Source: Enterobacter bugandensis (GTDB lineage: Bacteria > Pseudomonadota > Gammaproteobacteria > Enterobacterales > Enterobacteriaceae). From it: DNA of 64,000 bases. The stretch covers positions 1,054,001-1,118,000 of the forward strand of contig NZ_LT992502.1 of assembly GCF_900324475.1 (NCBI RefSeq), in the 5' to 3' direction. A program made the position numbers and the translations under genes. The notes beneath the pieces are model-generated. The model was not told the origin of the DNA. It was given only the letters and a program-made list of their open reading frames with translations, and ran no database searches. Each line of letters starts with the position of its first letter. The first letter of the stretch is position 1. This document shows positions 33,664-43,078 of the stretch, one piece after another.

Positions 33664-34083
33664 GTGAAACCTGCTGCTCGTCGCCGCGCCCGTGAATGTG
33701 CCGTCCAGGCACTTTACTCCTGGCAGTTGTCCCAGAACGACATCGCTGATGTTGAATACCAGTTCCTGTCAGAACAGGACGTGAAAGACGTTGACGTTCT
33801 GTACTTCCGTGAACTGCTGTCGGGAGTGGCGACTAATAGCGCGTATCTCGATGGCCTGATGAAGCCATACCTGTCCCGTTTGCTCGAAGAGCTGGGTCAG
33901 GTGGAAAAAGCAGTGTTGCGTATCGCGCTGTTTGAGCTGTCTAAACGTGATGATGTGCCGTACAAAGTGGCCATCAACGAAGCGATCGAACTGGCGAAAA
34001 CCTTCGGCGCTGAAGACAGCCACAAGTTCGTTAACGGCGTACTTGATAAAGCCGCACCTGCGATCCGTCCCCACAAAAAGTGA
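33664..34083 (+). CDS. nusB: Transcription antitermination factor NusB
   Basis: An all-helical 139-residue RNA-binding protein that, with NusE (S10), recognises boxA and supports antitermination of rRNA operons. The N-terminal arginine-rich helix [19 protein letters not shown] (residues 2-20) is the RNA-binding part. The start is GTG at 33664, with AAGGGGAA upstream. It lies 21 bases after ribE and is followed by a strong terminator, so thiL may be less tightly coupled here than the gene order suggests. Confidence 0.97.
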   Translation: MKPAARRRARECAVQALYSWQLSQNDIADVEYQFLSEQDVKDVDVLYFRELLSGVATNSAYLDGLMKPYLSRLLEELGQVEKAVLRIALFELSKRDDVPYKVAINEAIELAKTFGAEDSHKFVNGVLDKAAPAIRPHKK

Positions 34084-34088
34084 TCCGC

Positions 34089-34137
34089 AAACCGGAGTTC
34101 TGCATTGCCTGACGGGCAGTGCGGCTCCGGTTTTTTC
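34089..34137 (+). terminator. nusB terminator
   Basis: Outer stem AAACCGGAG (34089-34097) with CTCCGGTTT (34125-34133), an inner imperfect GC-rich stem around a TGAC loop, and a T-run (TTTTTTCTTTT). It starts 5 bases after the nusB stop and lies before thiL. Confidence 0.85.
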
Positions 34138-34160
34138 TTTTATTTGCTGAGGCATAACGT

Positions 34161-35132
34161 ATGGCATGCGGCGAATTCTCCCTGATTGCCCGTTATTTCG
34201 ACCGTGTCAGAACCTCTCGTCTTGATGTTGAAACCGGCATTGGCGATGACTGTGCACTTCTCAATATTCCTGAAAAGCAGACGCTGGCAATCAGCACCGA
34301 CACCTTAGTGTGCGGACGTCATTTCTTACCTGATATCGATCCTGCCGATCTGGCGTATAAAGCGCTGGCGGTCAACGTCAGCGATCTGGCGGCAATGGGC
34401 GCCGACCCGGCCTGGCTGACGCTGGCCCTGACGCTGCCGGAGGTGGATGAAGCCTGGCTTGAAGCGTTCAGCGATGCGCTGTTTGAACAGCTGAACTACT
34501 ACGATATGCAGCTGATTGGCGGCGATACGACTGCCGGGCCGCTGTCGATGACGCTGGCGATCCACGGCTATGTGCCGCTCGGTCGCGCGCTGAAGCGCTC
34601 GGGCGCTAAACCGGGCGACTGGATCTACGTGACCGGGACGCCGGGAGACAGCGCGGCAGGGCTGGCGATCCTTCAGGATCGCTTAAACGTGAAGGACGCT
34701 GACGATGCGGCGTATCTGGTGAAGCGCCACCTGCGCCCGACACCGCGTATTCTGCACGGTCAGGCGCTGCGCGAGCGGGCCAGTTCGGCTATCGATCTCT
34801 CTGACGGTCTCATCTCGGACCTCGGCCATATCCTCAAGGCCAGCGGGGTGGGCGCGCGCGTTGACCTGGATCTGTTCCCGCTGTCGGAGCAGCTGCTTCG
34901 CCATGTGGAGCCTGAGCAGGCGCTGCGCTGGGCGTTATCCGGTGGCGAGGATTACGAACTGTGCTTCACCGTTCCTGAGCTGAACCGTGGAACGCTGGAC
35001 GTGGCATTGGCCCATCTTGGCGCAAAGTTTACCTGCATCGGTCAGATCATGCCGGAGAGTGAAGGGCTGAAGTTTGTGAAAGACGGTGCGCCCGTTACGC
35101 TGGACTGGAAAGGGTACGATCACTTCGGGTAA
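34161..35132 (+). CDS. thiL: Thiamine-monophosphate kinase
   Basis: Phosphorylates thiamine monophosphate to thiamine diphosphate with ATP. The 323-residue protein has the PurM-like fold signatures IGDDCALL (near 27-34), [13 protein letters not shown] (near 72-84), GGDTTAG and the C-terminal [10 protein letters not shown] motif (near 261-270). It ends in GYDHFG, two residues shorter than E. coli GYDHFATP. In E. coli these last codons overlap the start of pgpA; here that start reads ACG and no pgpA follows. The deletion edge therefore appears to lie in the final codons of this gene. Confidence 0.96.
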   Translation: MACGEFSLIARYFDRVRTSRLDVETGIGDDCALLNIPEKQTLAISTDTLVCGRHFLPDIDPADLAYKALAVNVSDLAAMGADPAWLTLALTLPEVDEAWLEAFSDALFEQLNYYDMQLIGGDTTAGPLSMTLAIHGYVPLGRALKRSGAKPGDWIYVTGTPGDSAAGLAILQDRLNVKDADDAAYLVKRHLRPTPRILHGQALRERASSAIDLSDGLISDLGHILKASGVGARVDLDLFPLSEQLLRHVEPEQALRWALSGGEDYELCFTVPELNRGTLDVALAHLGAKFTCIGQIMPESEGLKFVKDGAPVTLDWKGYDHFG

Positions 35133-35148
35133 GTTTGTGCGCTCAGCA

Positions 35149-35177
35149 TTGCCGGGTAAGCACACGCCACCCGGCAA
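35149..35177. repeat. REP-like hairpin at the thiL-yajO junction
   Basis: TTGCCGGGT (35149-35157), an 11-base loop, ACCCGGCAA (35169-35177). The GCCGGGT/ACCCGGC arms are those of enterobacterial REP elements. It lies between the convergent genes thiL and yajO, exactly where pgpA would be expected. Confidence 0.7.
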
Positions 35178-35181
35178 GTGT

Positions 35182-36156
35182 TTACTTAAACCCCACCACC
35201 GGATGCTGCTGATACGGCGTCTCCAGCTCGGCAACCTGCTCCGGCGTCAGCGATAAATCCACCGCGCTTAACAACTCGTCCAGCTGTTCTTCCCGCGATG
35301 TACCAATAATCGGTGCGGCGACACCCCGCTTGCCCAGCAGCCACGCCAGCGCCACCTGCGCGCGCGTTGCGCCGATATCGTCGGCGATCCCGGCTAAACG
35401 TTCGGCAATCAGCGCATCGCTGGCTTCGGTACCGGAATAAAGATTTTTACCCACTTCATCTGATACCAGCCGCGCCGTGGTTGCTCCCCACGGACGGGTT
35501 AAGCGTCCGCGCGCCAGCGGGCTCCACGGGATCACCGCCACGCCTTCCTGGTAGCAGAGCGGCAGCATCTCGCGTTCTTCTTCCCGGTAAATCAGGTTGT
35601 AGTGATCCTGCATGGTGACAAAGCGTGCCCAGCCGTGCTGCGCCTGGAGATCGAGCGCCTGAGCAAATTGAGATGCGTGCATTGACGACGCGCCGATATA
35701 GCGCGCTTTACCCGCTTTCACGACATCGTTCAGCGCTTCAAGGGTTTCTTCAATTGGCGTGTTGTAATCCCAGCGGTGAATTTGCAGCAGGTCGACGTAA
35801 TCCATGTTCAGGCGTCTGAGACTGTCATCAATGGAGCGCAGGATCTGCGCGCGAGAGAGGCCTTCAGCCAGATCGCCTGACGGGTAGTACACCTTGGTGG
35901 CGACCACAATCTCATCCCGACGGGCAAAATCACGCAGAGCGCGGCCCACAATCTCTTCGCTGCTGCCGTCAGAGTAGCTGTTGGCGGTATCGAAGAAGTT
36001 GATGCCGCCGTCTATAGCGCGCTTGATGATAGGGCGGCTGCTCTCTTCCGGCAGCGTCCAGGCGTGATTTCCCCGGTCAGGCTCGCCAAAGGTCATGCAG
36101 CCCAGGCAAAGCCGGGACACCCTGAGGTCCGTTTTTCCTAATGTCGTGTATTGCAT
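35182..36156 (-). CDS. yajO: Aldo-keto reductase YajO
   Basis: A 324-residue aldo-keto reductase. The E. coli protein has been linked to 1-deoxy-D-xylulose 5-phosphate formation, which feeds thiamine and isoprenoid synthesis. The AKR catalytic residues can be placed: Asp and Tyr in FFDTANSYSDG (near 54-64), Lys in VVATKVYYPSG (near 84-94), His in LLQIHRWDY (near 124). The C-terminal NADPH-binding motif GKRGVAAPIIGTS is present. It is adjacent to dxs, which makes the same compound. The substrate in this organism is not shown by sequence. Confidence 0.92.
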   Translation of the reverse strand: MQYTTLGKTDLRVSRLCLGCMTFGEPDRGNHAWTLPEESSRPIIKRAIDGGINFFDTANSYSDGSSEEIVGRALRDFARRDEIVVATKVYYPSGDLAEGLSRAQILRSIDDSLRRLNMDYVDLLQIHRWDYNTPIEETLEALNDVVKAGKARYIGASSMHASQFAQALDLQAQHGWARFVTMQDHYNLIYREEEREMLPLCYQEGVAVIPWSPLARGRLTRPWGATTARLVSDEVGKNLYSGTEASDALIAERLAGIADDIGATRAQVALAWLLGKRGVAAPIIGTSREEQLDELLSAVDLSLTPEQVAELETPYQQHPVVGFK

Positions 36157-36162
36157 GGTTCC

Positions 36163-36203
36163 GCTCCTGCTGTTTAAACAATACGTTTAAGCATAGCAGG
36201 AGC
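36163..36203. other. Inverted repeat between dxs and yajO
   Basis: GCTCCTGCT (36163-36171) and AGCAGGAGC (36195-36203), with a further pairing GTTTAAAC/GTTTAA inside. It fills most of the 62-base gap between dxs and yajO on the minus strand. It could end or attenuate dxs transcription or stabilise the mRNA; there is no clear T-run. Confidence 0.5.
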
Positions 36204-36218
36204 AGAAAAGGGGAGGGA

Positions 36219-38081
36219 TCAGGCCAGCCAGCTGCGGATTCTGGCTTCGATACCGGCGGCGTCCAGGCCGATATCGGCACGCGCCTCGTCCTGAGTGCCT
36301 TGCGGGATGAAGTGGTCCGGCAGGCCGAGGTTCAGCACCGGAACCAATTTACGGTTCGCCATCAGCACTTCGTTAACGCCGCTACCCGCACCGCCCATGA
36401 TGGCGTTCTCTTCCAGCGTGACTAGCACGTCGTGGCTTTCCGCCATGCTCAGAATCAGAGATTCATCGAGCGGCTTCACAAAGCGCATATCCACCAGCGT
36501 CGCGTTCAGGGTTTCAGCGACTTTTGCCGCTTCCGGCATCAGCGTACCAAAGTTCAGGATCGCCACTTTTTCGCCGCGACGTTTCACCAGACCTTTACCG
36601 ATCTCGAGTTTTTCCAGCGGCTGAAGTTCAACGCCAAGGGCATTGCCGCGCGGATAACGTACCGCGCAGGGGCCGTCCTGATAGTGGTAGCCGGTATACA
36701 GCATCTGACGACACTCGTTTTCGTCGCTTGGCGTCATGATGACCATGTCCGGGATGCAGCGCAGGAAGGAGAGATCAAACGCCCCCTGGTGCGTCTGGCC
36801 GTCGGCCCCCACGATGCCCGCGCGGTCGATAGCAAACAGCACCGGCAGCTTCTGGATGGCAACGTCATGGATCACCTGGTCGTAAGCGCGCTGCAGGAAG
36901 GTGGAGTAAATCGCCACCACCGGCTTGTAGCCGCCAATCGCCAGCCCTGCCGCAAAGGTGACCGCGTGCTGCTCGGCAATGGCGACGTCGAAATACTGGT
37001 CCGGGTATTTTTTGGAGAACTCGACCATGCCGGAGCCTTCACGCATGGCAGGCGTGACCGCCATCAGCTTGTTATCTTTTGCCGCCGTCTCGCACAGCCA
37101 GTCGCCAAAGATTTTTGAGTAGCTTGGCATTCCGCCGCTGCTTTTCGGCAGGCAGCCGCTGGTATGGTCGAACTTTGGCACTGCGTGGAAGGTGATCGGA
37201 TCTTTCTCCGCCGGTTCGTAGCCACGCCCTTTTTTGGTCATGATATGCAGGAACTGCGGGCCTTTCAGGTCGCGCATGTTTTTAAGTGTGGACACCAGAC
37301 CCAGCACATCGTGCCCGTCCACCGGGCCGATATAGTTAAAGCCCAGCTCTTCGAACAGCGTGCCCGGCACGACCATGCCTTTGATGTGTTCTTCGGTACG
37401 CTTGAGCAGCTCTTTGATCGGCGGCACGCCGGAGAAAACTTTTTTCCCGCCTTCCCGCAGCGACGAGTAAAGCTTGCCGGAAAGCAGCTGCGCCAGATGG
37501 TTGTTCAGCGCGCCGACGTTCTCGGAGATCGACATTTCGTTATCGTTGAGGATAACCAGCATGTCCGGCTTGATATCGCCCGCGTGGTTCATGGCTTCAA
37601 AAGCCATCCCGGCGGTGATGGCCCCGTCGCCAATCACGCAGACGGTGCGGCGCTGCTTGTTCTCTTTCTCGGCAGCAACGGCAATACCGATGCCCGCGGA
37701 AATGGAGGTCGATGAGTGGCCGACGCTCAGCACGTCATACTCGCTCTCACCGCGCCACGGGAACGGGTGCAGGCCGCCTTTCTGACGAATGGTGCCAATT
37801 TTATCGCGACGTCCGGTCAGAATTTTGTGCGGATAAGCCTGGTGGCCCACGTCCCAGATAAGCTGATCGAACGGCGTGTTATAGACGTAATGCAACGCCA
37901 CGGTCAGCTCAACCGTGCCAAGCCCGGAGGCGAAGTGGCCGCTGGAGCGGCTAACGCTGTCGAGCAGGTAACGACGCAGCTCGTCACACAGCTTCGGCAG
38001 ACTCTCTTTCGGCAACAGACGTAACTCCTGGGTGGAGTCAACTAACGCCAGTGTCGGGTATTTGGCAATATCAAAACTCAT
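36219..38081 (-). CDS. dxs: 1-deoxy-D-xylulose-5-phosphate synthase
   Basis: Thiamine-diphosphate enzyme joining pyruvate and glyceraldehyde 3-phosphate, the entry step of the MEP isoprenoid pathway and a source of the thiamine thiazole and pyridoxal. The 620-residue transketolase-like protein has [11 protein letters not shown] (near 120), the ThDP/Mg motif [15 protein letters not shown] (near 151-165) and the activating Glu in [15 protein letters not shown] (near 370). A TTG codon one position upstream is in frame, but the ATG at 38081 gives the E. coli length. It follows ispA and xseB in the same operon. Confidence 0.98.
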   Translation of the reverse strand: MSFDIAKYPTLALVDSTQELRLLPKESLPKLCDELRRYLLDSVSRSSGHFASGLGTVELTVALHYVYNTPFDQLIWDVGHQAYPHKILTGRRDKIGTIRQKGGLHPFPWRGESEYDVLSVGHSSTSISAGIGIAVAAEKENKQRRTVCVIGDGAITAGMAFEAMNHAGDIKPDMLVILNDNEMSISENVGALNNHLAQLLSGKLYSSLREGGKKVFSGVPPIKELLKRTEEHIKGMVVPGTLFEELGFNYIGPVDGHDVLGLVSTLKNMRDLKGPQFLHIMTKKGRGYEPAEKDPITFHAVPKFDHTSGCLPKSSGGMPSYSKIFGDWLCETAAKDNKLMAVTPAMREGSGMVEFSKKYPDQYFDVAIAEQHAVTFAAGLAIGGYKPVVAIYSTFLQRAYDQVIHDVAIQKLPVLFAIDRAGIVGADGQTHQGAFDLSFLRCIPDMVIMTPSDENECRQMLYTGYHYQDGPCAVRYPRGNALGVELQPLEKLEIGKGLVKRRGEKVAILNFGTLMPEAAKVAETLNATLVDMRFVKPLDESLILSMAESHDVLVTLEENAIMGGAGSGVNEVLMANRKLVPVLNLGLPDHFIPQGTQDEARADIGLDAAGIEARIRSWLA

Positions 38082-38105
38082 CAAAGGCTCATCGAGATAT
38101 ATAGT

Positions 38106-39005
38106 TTATTTATCACGCTGGATTATATAGTCCGCTAGCGCTTCCAGTGCCGAGGTATCCAGCGATTGCGCGGCCAGCTCATTCAGCGACTGGCGGGCAT
38201 CGTCAATCAGATCCCGGGCTTTACGTTGGGCTTGCTCAAGACCCAGCAGGGCGGGATAGGTACTTTTGCCAAGCTGCTGATCCGCACCCTGACGTTTACC
38301 CAATGTTGCAGTATCGCCCACCACATCCAGAATGTCATCCTGAACCTGGAATGCCAGACCGATACTTTCTGCGTATCTGTCCAGAATCGGCAGGGCTTTG
38401 CGCCCTTGCTCACCCGCGCTCAGCGCGCCCAGGCGAACGGCGGAACGAATAAGCGCGCCCGTCTTATGGCGATGAATACGCTCCAGCTGTTCCAGATTAA
38501 CCTGACGTCCTTCCGCTTCAAGATCCAGCGCCTGACCGCCGCACATGCCGGCCACGCCGCTGGCCATTGCCAGTTCGGAGATCATCGCCAGGCGGTCGCG
38601 GTCGGCCACTTCCGCCATCGGCGCATCGCTCAGAATCGAGAACGCCAGCGTCTGCAAGGCATCGCCCGCCAGAATGGCATTCGCCTCGCCAAACTTAATG
38701 TGGCAGGTTGGCTGACCCCGGCGCAGATCGTCGTCGTCCATCGCCGGGAGATCGTCGTGGATCAGCGAGTAGGCATGGATGCACTCCACGGCGGCAGCCG
38801 GGGCGTCCAGCGTATTATCGCTGATGCCAAACATATTGCCCGTGGCATACACCAGGAACGGACGCAGGCGTTTTCCCCCTAAGAGTGCGCCATAGTGCAT
38901 GGCTTCAACCAGTGGAGTGTTCTGAAAAGGCTGCGGCTCAATAAAACGGCGCAGGGCGTCGTTGGCGCGAACGACGCGCGCCTGAAGCGCGTTGGTAAAA
39001 TCCAT
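38106..39005 (-). CDS. ispA: Farnesyl diphosphate synthase
   Basis: Adds two isopentenyl units to dimethylallyl diphosphate to make farnesyl diphosphate, the precursor of undecaprenyl carriers, ubiquinone and heme O. The 299-residue protein has both aspartate-rich motifs: DDLPAMDDDDLRRG (near 84-97) and FQVQDDILD (near 219-227). Its ATG directly abuts the xseB stop (TAAATG), so the two are translationally linked. The product also feeds CyoE, encoded further on. Confidence 0.97.
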   Translation of the reverse strand: MDFTNALQARVVRANDALRRFIEPQPFQNTPLVEAMHYGALLGGKRLRPFLVYATGNMFGISDNTLDAPAAAVECIHAYSLIHDDLPAMDDDDLRRGQPTCHIKFGEANAILAGDALQTLAFSILSDAPMAEVADRDRLAMISELAMASGVAGMCGGQALDLEAEGRQVNLEQLERIHRHKTGALIRSAVRLGALSAGEQGRKALPILDRYAESIGLAFQVQDDILDVVGDTATLGKRQGADQQLGKSTYPALLGLEQAQRKARDLIDDARQSLNELAAQSLDTSALEALADYIIQRDK

Positions 39006-39248
39006 TTACTCGGCGTCCGGTGTGAATGGCGTGGTTTTAGCGTCTTCGCTGTCGGAAAGCAGGATCTGCACACGCTGCTCGGCCTGCTGGAGTTTTACCT
39101 GCCCCTGGCGCGCAAGCTGCACACCGCGCTCAAATTCGTTGAGGGCGTCTTCCAGCGGTAAATCGCCGCTCTCGAGGCGGGTAACAATCTGCTCAAGCTC
39201 ACTCAGCGCAGTTTCAAAACTGGCCGGTGCGTCGTTCTTCTTCGGCAT
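39006..39248 (-). CDS. xseB: Exodeoxyribonuclease VII small subunit
   Basis: The 80-residue small subunit of exonuclease VII, which degrades single-stranded DNA from both ends. The conserved helical segment [20 protein letters not shown] (residues 10-29) and the following [11 protein letters not shown] are the family core. The large subunit XseA is not in the window. It is the first gene of xseB-ispA-dxs and is divergent from thiI across 178 bases. Confidence 0.96.
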   Translation of the reverse strand: MPKKNDAPASFETALSELEQIVTRLESGDLPLEDALNEFERGVQLARQGQVKLQQAEQRVQILLSDSEDAKTTPFTPDAE

Positions 39249-39426
39249 AGTGAATTAACTCTTATATTCTTCGCCCCAACATGGTAACGGACTCGGGGCA
39301 ATTATCAAATAACGCGAGTGGCGCGATGGTGGTATACTTGCGCGCCTGGATGCAGCCACGGGTGTGGGCTGCTGTATCATTTTCCACTACAAGCCTTTAT
39401 AAGCTTGCCTAAGAAACATTGCCGCC

Positions 39427-40875
39427 ATGAAGTTTATCATTAAATTGTTCCCTGAAATCACCATCAAAAGCCAATCTGTGCGTTTGCGCTTTATTAAAAT
39501 TCTCACCGGGAACATTCGTAACGTATTAAAACACTACGACGAAACGCTCGCCGTAGTGCGTCACTGGGACCACGTTGAAGTCCGCGCGAAAGACGAAAGC
39601 AAACGCCTTGATATTCGCGACGCGCTGACCCGTATTCCAGGTATTCACCATATTCTGGAAGTGGAAGACGTTCCGTTCAGCGATATGCACGATATCTTCG
39701 AAAAGGCGCTGGTACAGTACCGCGATCAGATCGAAGGCAAAACCTTCTGCGTGCGCGTGAAGCGTCGCGGTAAGCACGAGTTTAGCTCGATTGAAGTCGA
39801 GCGCTACGTCGGCGGCGGTCTGAACCAGCACGTTGAGACGGCGCGCGTGCGCCTGACTAACCCGGACGTCACCGTTAACCTTGAGATCGAGAACGATCGT
39901 CTGCTGCTGGTTAAGGGCCGTTATGAAGGTATTGGCGGTTTCCCGATCGGCACGCAGGAAGATGTGCTGTCGCTGATCTCGGGCGGCTTCGACTCCGGCG
40001 TCTCCAGCTACATGCTGATGCGTCGCGGTTGCCGCGTGCACTACTGCTTCTTCAACCTGGGCGGCGCGGCGCATGAAATTGGCGTTCGTCAGGTGGCGCA
40101 TTACCTGTGGAACCGCTTCGGCAGCTCCCACCGCGTGCGTTTTGTGGCGATCAACTTTGAGCCGGTAGTGGGCGAAATCCTTGAAAAAGTGGATGACGGC
40201 CAGATGGGCGTCATCCTCAAACGTATGATGGTTCGCGCGGCGTCCAAAGTCGCCGAACGTTACGGCGTGCAGGCGCTGGTCACCGGCGAAGCGCTGGGCC
40301 AGGTCTCCAGCCAGACGCTGACCAACCTGCGTCTGATCGACAACGTATCAGATACGCTGATCCTGCGTCCGCTGATCTCCCACGATAAAGAGCACATCAT
40401 CGACCTGGCGCGCGAAATCGGCACCGAAGACTTTGCCCGCACCATGCCGGAATACTGCGGCGTGATCTCAAAAAGCCCGACCGTCAAGGCAGTGAAGGCG
40501 AAGATCGAAGCGGAAGAAGAGAACTTCGATTTCAGCATCCTGGAAAGAGTGGTGGCAGAAGCGTCCAACATCGACATCCGCGAGATTGCCCAGCAGACCG
40601 AGCAGGAAGTGGTTGAAGTGGAAACCGTGAGCGGTTTCGGTGCGAACGATGCGATTCTGGATATCCGCTCCATTGACGAGCAGGATGACAAGCCGCTGAA
40701 GGTGGAAGGCGTAGAGGTGGTTTCTCTGCCGTTCTACAAGCTGAGCACTAAGTTTGGCGACCTCGATCAGAGCAAAACGTATCTGCTGTGGTGTGAGCGC
40801 GGGGTGATGAGCCGCCTGCAGGCGCTGTACCTGCGCGAGCAGGGATTCGCGAATGTGAAGGTGTATCGTCCGTAG
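39427..40875 (+). CDS. thiI: tRNA 4-thiouridine synthase / sulfurtransferase ThiI
   Basis: Makes 4-thiouridine at position 8 of tRNA and delivers sulfur for the thiamine thiazole. The 482-residue protein has an N-terminal ferredoxin-like and THUMP domain (about 1-165), the adenylating PP-loop [13 protein letters not shown] (near 183-195), and a C-terminal rhodanese domain with the persulfide Cys in LLWCERG (near 456). It is divergent from xseB-ispA-dxs, and dxs supplies the carbon part of the same thiazole. The gene ends just before a dispersed repeat. Confidence 0.97.
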   Translation: MKFIIKLFPEITIKSQSVRLRFIKILTGNIRNVLKHYDETLAVVRHWDHVEVRAKDESKRLDIRDALTRIPGIHHILEVEDVPFSDMHDIFEKALVQYRDQIEGKTFCVRVKRRGKHEFSSIEVERYVGGGLNQHVETARVRLTNPDVTVNLEIENDRLLLVKGRYEGIGGFPIGTQEDVLSLISGGFDSGVSSYMLMRRGCRVHYCFFNLGGAAHEIGVRQVAHYLWNRFGSSHRVRFVAINFEPVVGEILEKVDDGQMGVILKRMMVRAASKVAERYGVQALVTGEALGQVSSQTLTNLRLIDNVSDTLILRPLISHDKEHIIDLAREIGTEDFARTMPEYCGVISKSPTVKAVKAKIEAEEENFDFSILERVVAEASNIDIREIAQQTEQEVVEVETVSGFGANDAILDIRSIDEQDDKPLKVEGVEVVSLPFYKLSTKFGDLDQSKTYLLWCERGVMSRLQALYLREQGFANVKVYRP

Positions 40876-40883
40876 CGTGCGGC

Positions 40884-40957
40884 CTGGTGCCCTCACATTA
40901 AAAACGGCAACCAAAGGTTGCCGTTTTGCTTTTACCTCGCGCCACCCGGCTTTTTTT
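40884..40957 (-). repeat. Composite dispersed repeat, copy C (inverted), with terminator stem
   Basis: Read on the minus strand it starts with the REP-like head GCCGGGTGGCG and then GAGGTAAAAGC (the plus-strand equivalent is 40929-40950). The stem AAAACGGCAAC (40901-40911)/GTTGCCGTTTT (40917-40927) follows, then GTGAGGGCACCAG (plus 40884-40896). Compared with copy B the middle CCCTCTCCC/GGGAGAGGG stem is missing. It sits between the convergent genes thiI and yajL. Confidence 0.78.
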
Positions 40958-40962
40958 ATGCA

Positions 40963-41556
40963 CTACTCTTCATAGTAATTATAAATCCCCGCCGGCATCA
41001 CCAGCGACGACGCCACTTCGTAGGCCTTCTCCCGCCCGACCAGCAGATCAATAATCTTTAAGCCAAAATCAATCGCGGTGCCGGGTCCCTGGCTGGTCAG
41101 CAGGTTGACGCGCGGATCCCAGACGACGCGTTTATCCACCCAATGCTCTTCCGGGATCGTATCCTTAAGCCCCGGGAAGCCGGTCATATTGCCGATAGGG
41201 AAGATATCGTGCGGAATCAGAACCGTTCCAGCGGCGGCACAGATTGCCGCGACGATACGACCCGACAGATGAAACTGACGCACGGTTTCAACCAACAGCG
41301 GGCTGTCGCGGAAACATTCCGCGCCTTTTAAGCCGCCGGGCAGGACGATGATGTCGTAATCGCCGTCAGCAACCTGGACAAGCGGTGCGTCTGCCAGGAT
41401 TTTCACCCCTCGTGAACAGGTGATTGCCAGATTGCCGTCGCTGGCTACGCTGGCGGTTGTTACCTTAATGCCGCCACGTACCAGTAAATCAATGGTGGTG
41501 ACCGCTTCCATCTCTTCGCTACCAGGAGCGAGGCAAATCAGTGCCGACGCGCTCAT
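40963..41556 (-). CDS. yajL: Protein/nucleotide deglycase YajL (DJ-1 family)
   Basis: A 197-residue DJ-1/PfpI-family protein, reported as a chaperone and as a deglycase for methylglyoxal adducts; the latter activity is debated. The nucleophile-elbow cysteine is in [12 protein letters not shown] (near 106) and the conserved Glu in [10 protein letters not shown] (near 15). E. coli has AAICAAPATVL, so the residues after the cysteine differ slightly. ATG at 41556 is chosen; its first 38 bases overlap the end of panE, as in E. coli. Confidence 0.95.
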   Translation of the reverse strand: MSASALICLAPGSEEMEAVTTIDLLVRGGIKVTTASVASDGNLAITCSRGVKILADAPLVQVADGDYDIIVLPGGLKGAECFRDSPLLVETVRQFHLSGRIVAAICAAAGTVLIPHDIFPIGNMTGFPGLKDTIPEEHWVDKRVVWDPRVNLLTSQGPGTAIDFGLKIIDLLVGREKAYEVASSLVMPAGIYNYYEE

Positions 41557-42430
41557 ATTCACTCTCCTTACGTTTAACCAGGTCATACAGACGGGCGTTT
41601 TCCGGCACGGCGATGCCGTGCGAGCGGGCGCGCTTTAGCAGATAGCCGGTAATGTAATCTATCTCCGTATGGCGTAATGCCCGAACGTCCTGCAGCATCG
41701 AGGAGATGTTCTCAGCCGTACTCTCAATAACCTGCTCGACATAACAGCGTAAATCCTCTGCTGAGGTGTGCAGGCCTTCTCGCTCAATGACCGACGCGAC
41801 TTCTGCACACAGGGATGCCACCTCCTGCGGATGGTTTTTCAGCTCCCCGTTCGGGCAGTTCCACAGCGCCGTCAGCGGATTGATCACGCAGTTTACGGCC
41901 AGCTTGCGCCACAGCTGAGGGCGGATGTTGTTGTGCCAGGCGACGTCCGGCAAGACCTTTTGCAAAACATCGGCCAGATAGCTGTAGTCGCCATCCTGTG
42001 TTCTGGCCGGGCCGATGTGCGTCACGCCGCTGGCGACATGCACGATAATAGTCCCGTCGCGACGCGCAGCGTGGGTGGTGGTCGCCATTAGCAGAGGCTG
42101 CGGGACGCTTTTCAGCTCATCAAGGGTTCCCATACCGTTATGCAGCAGCAGAATGGGGGACGTGGGGGGGAGCTGCGCGGCCAGAGTCTTAACCGCATCT
42201 GAGACCTGCCACGCCTTGAGCGTCACCAGCAACAGGTCGCTTTGCGCCAGGAAATCAGGATCGTTCGCGGTGAGGGATTCGTTAAAAATGCTTCCGTCTT
42301 CACCAATCAGGTTGACACTGCAATAGGGCTGGGGCACGCGCAGCCAGCCTTGAACCTCATGTCCGTGCTTGCACAGCGCGGTCAGCCACAGCTGGCCGAG
42401 CGCTCCGCATCCGAGCACCGTAATTTTCAT
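41519..42430 (-). CDS. panE: 2-dehydropantoate 2-reductase
   Basis: NADPH-dependent reduction of ketopantoate to pantoate in pantothenate/CoA synthesis. The 303-residue protein has the Rossmann loop GCGALGQLW (7-15), the conserved Lys in [17 protein letters not shown] (near 176) and the C-terminal helical domain with [11 protein letters not shown]. It overlaps yajL downstream and is divergent from yajQ with about 120 bases between. Nothing unusual is seen. Confidence 0.96.
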   Translation of the reverse strand: MKITVLGCGALGQLWLTALCKHGHEVQGWLRVPQPYCSVNLIGEDGSIFNESLTANDPDFLAQSDLLLVTLKAWQVSDAVKTLAAQLPPTSPILLLHNGMGTLDELKSVPQPLLMATTTHAARRDGTIIVHVASGVTHIGPARTQDGDYSYLADVLQKVLPDVAWHNNIRPQLWRKLAVNCVINPLTALWNCPNGELKNHPQEVASLCAEVASVIEREGLHTSAEDLRCYVEQVIESTAENISSMLQDVRALRHTEIDYITGYLLKRARSHGIAVPENARLYDLVKRKESEYERVGTDLPRSW

Positions 42431-42551
42431 TGTTCCTCCTCACCTGCAACTGCGCCAGGTGTTACAGCTTAATTATACAGCTAAGCTTCTGTTGAGTTAT
42501 GCCTCGTAGCGGGTATTATGCAACGCAACAAAAGTGAAGGGAGAAGAAAAG

Positions 42552-43043
42552 ATGCCATCTTTCGATATTGTTTCCGAAGTTGATATCCAGGAAGTTCGCA
42601 ACGGCGTTGAGAACGCAACCCGCGAAGTTGAGTCACGTTTCGATTTTCGCGGCGTTGAGGCGTCGTTTGAGCTGAACGACGCAAATAAGACTATTAAGGT
42701 GCTGAGCGAGTCTGATTTCCAGGTGAATCAGCTGCTCGACATTCTGCGCGCCAAGCTGTTAAAACGTGGCATCGAAGGAACGTCTCTGGACGTGCCGGAC
42801 GAGTTTGTCCACAGCGGTAAGAACTGGTTTGTAGAAGCCAAACTGAAGCAGGGCATCGAGAGCGCGGTGCAGAAGAAGATCGTTAAGCTGATTAAAGACA
42901 GCAAGCTGAAGGTGCAGGCGCAGATCCAGGGCGAAGAAATTCGCGTCACCGGTAAATCCCGCGACGATCTCCAGTCCGTGATGGCGCTGGTGCGCGGCGG
43001 GGATTTGGGACAGCCGTTCCAGTTTAAAAACTTCCGCGATTAA
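42552..43043 (+). CDS. yajQ: YajQ family nucleotide-binding protein
   Basis: A 163-residue UPF0234 protein with two RNA-recognition-like ferredoxin domains. Related proteins bind cyclic di-GMP in Xanthomonas and Pseudomonas, and E. coli YajQ binds nucleotides; the role in this organism is unknown. The start [17 protein letters not shown] and the closing [10 protein letters not shown] match the family. The ATG at 42552 is favoured over one 6 codons earlier because the GAAGGGAGAAGAAAAG stretch then serves as its ribosome site. It is convergent with yajR and shares a terminator. Confidence 0.93.
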   Translation: MPSFDIVSEVDIQEVRNGVENATREVESRFDFRGVEASFELNDANKTIKVLSESDFQVNQLLDILRAKLLKRGIEGTSLDVPDEFVHSGKNWFVEAKLKQGIESAVQKKIVKLIKDSKLKVQAQIQGEEIRVTGKSRDDLQSVMALVRGGDLGQPFQFKNFRD

Positions 43044-43051
43044 GACAAAAA

Positions 43052-43078
43052 AAAGCCCGGTTCAACCGGGCTTTTTTT
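43052..43078. terminator. Shared terminator, yajQ / yajR
   Basis: Stem AAAGCCCGG (43052-43060), loop TTCAA, CCGGGCTTT (43066-43074). There is a T-run on both strands, so it is bidirectional. The yajR stop codon (43078-43080) abuts it. Confidence 0.9.

Noticed and set aside
39249..39426. Possible thiamine riboswitch upstream of thiI
   Set aside because: No conserved THI-element cores (CUGAGA and related) were found in the gap; thiI in enterobacteria is not known to carry one.
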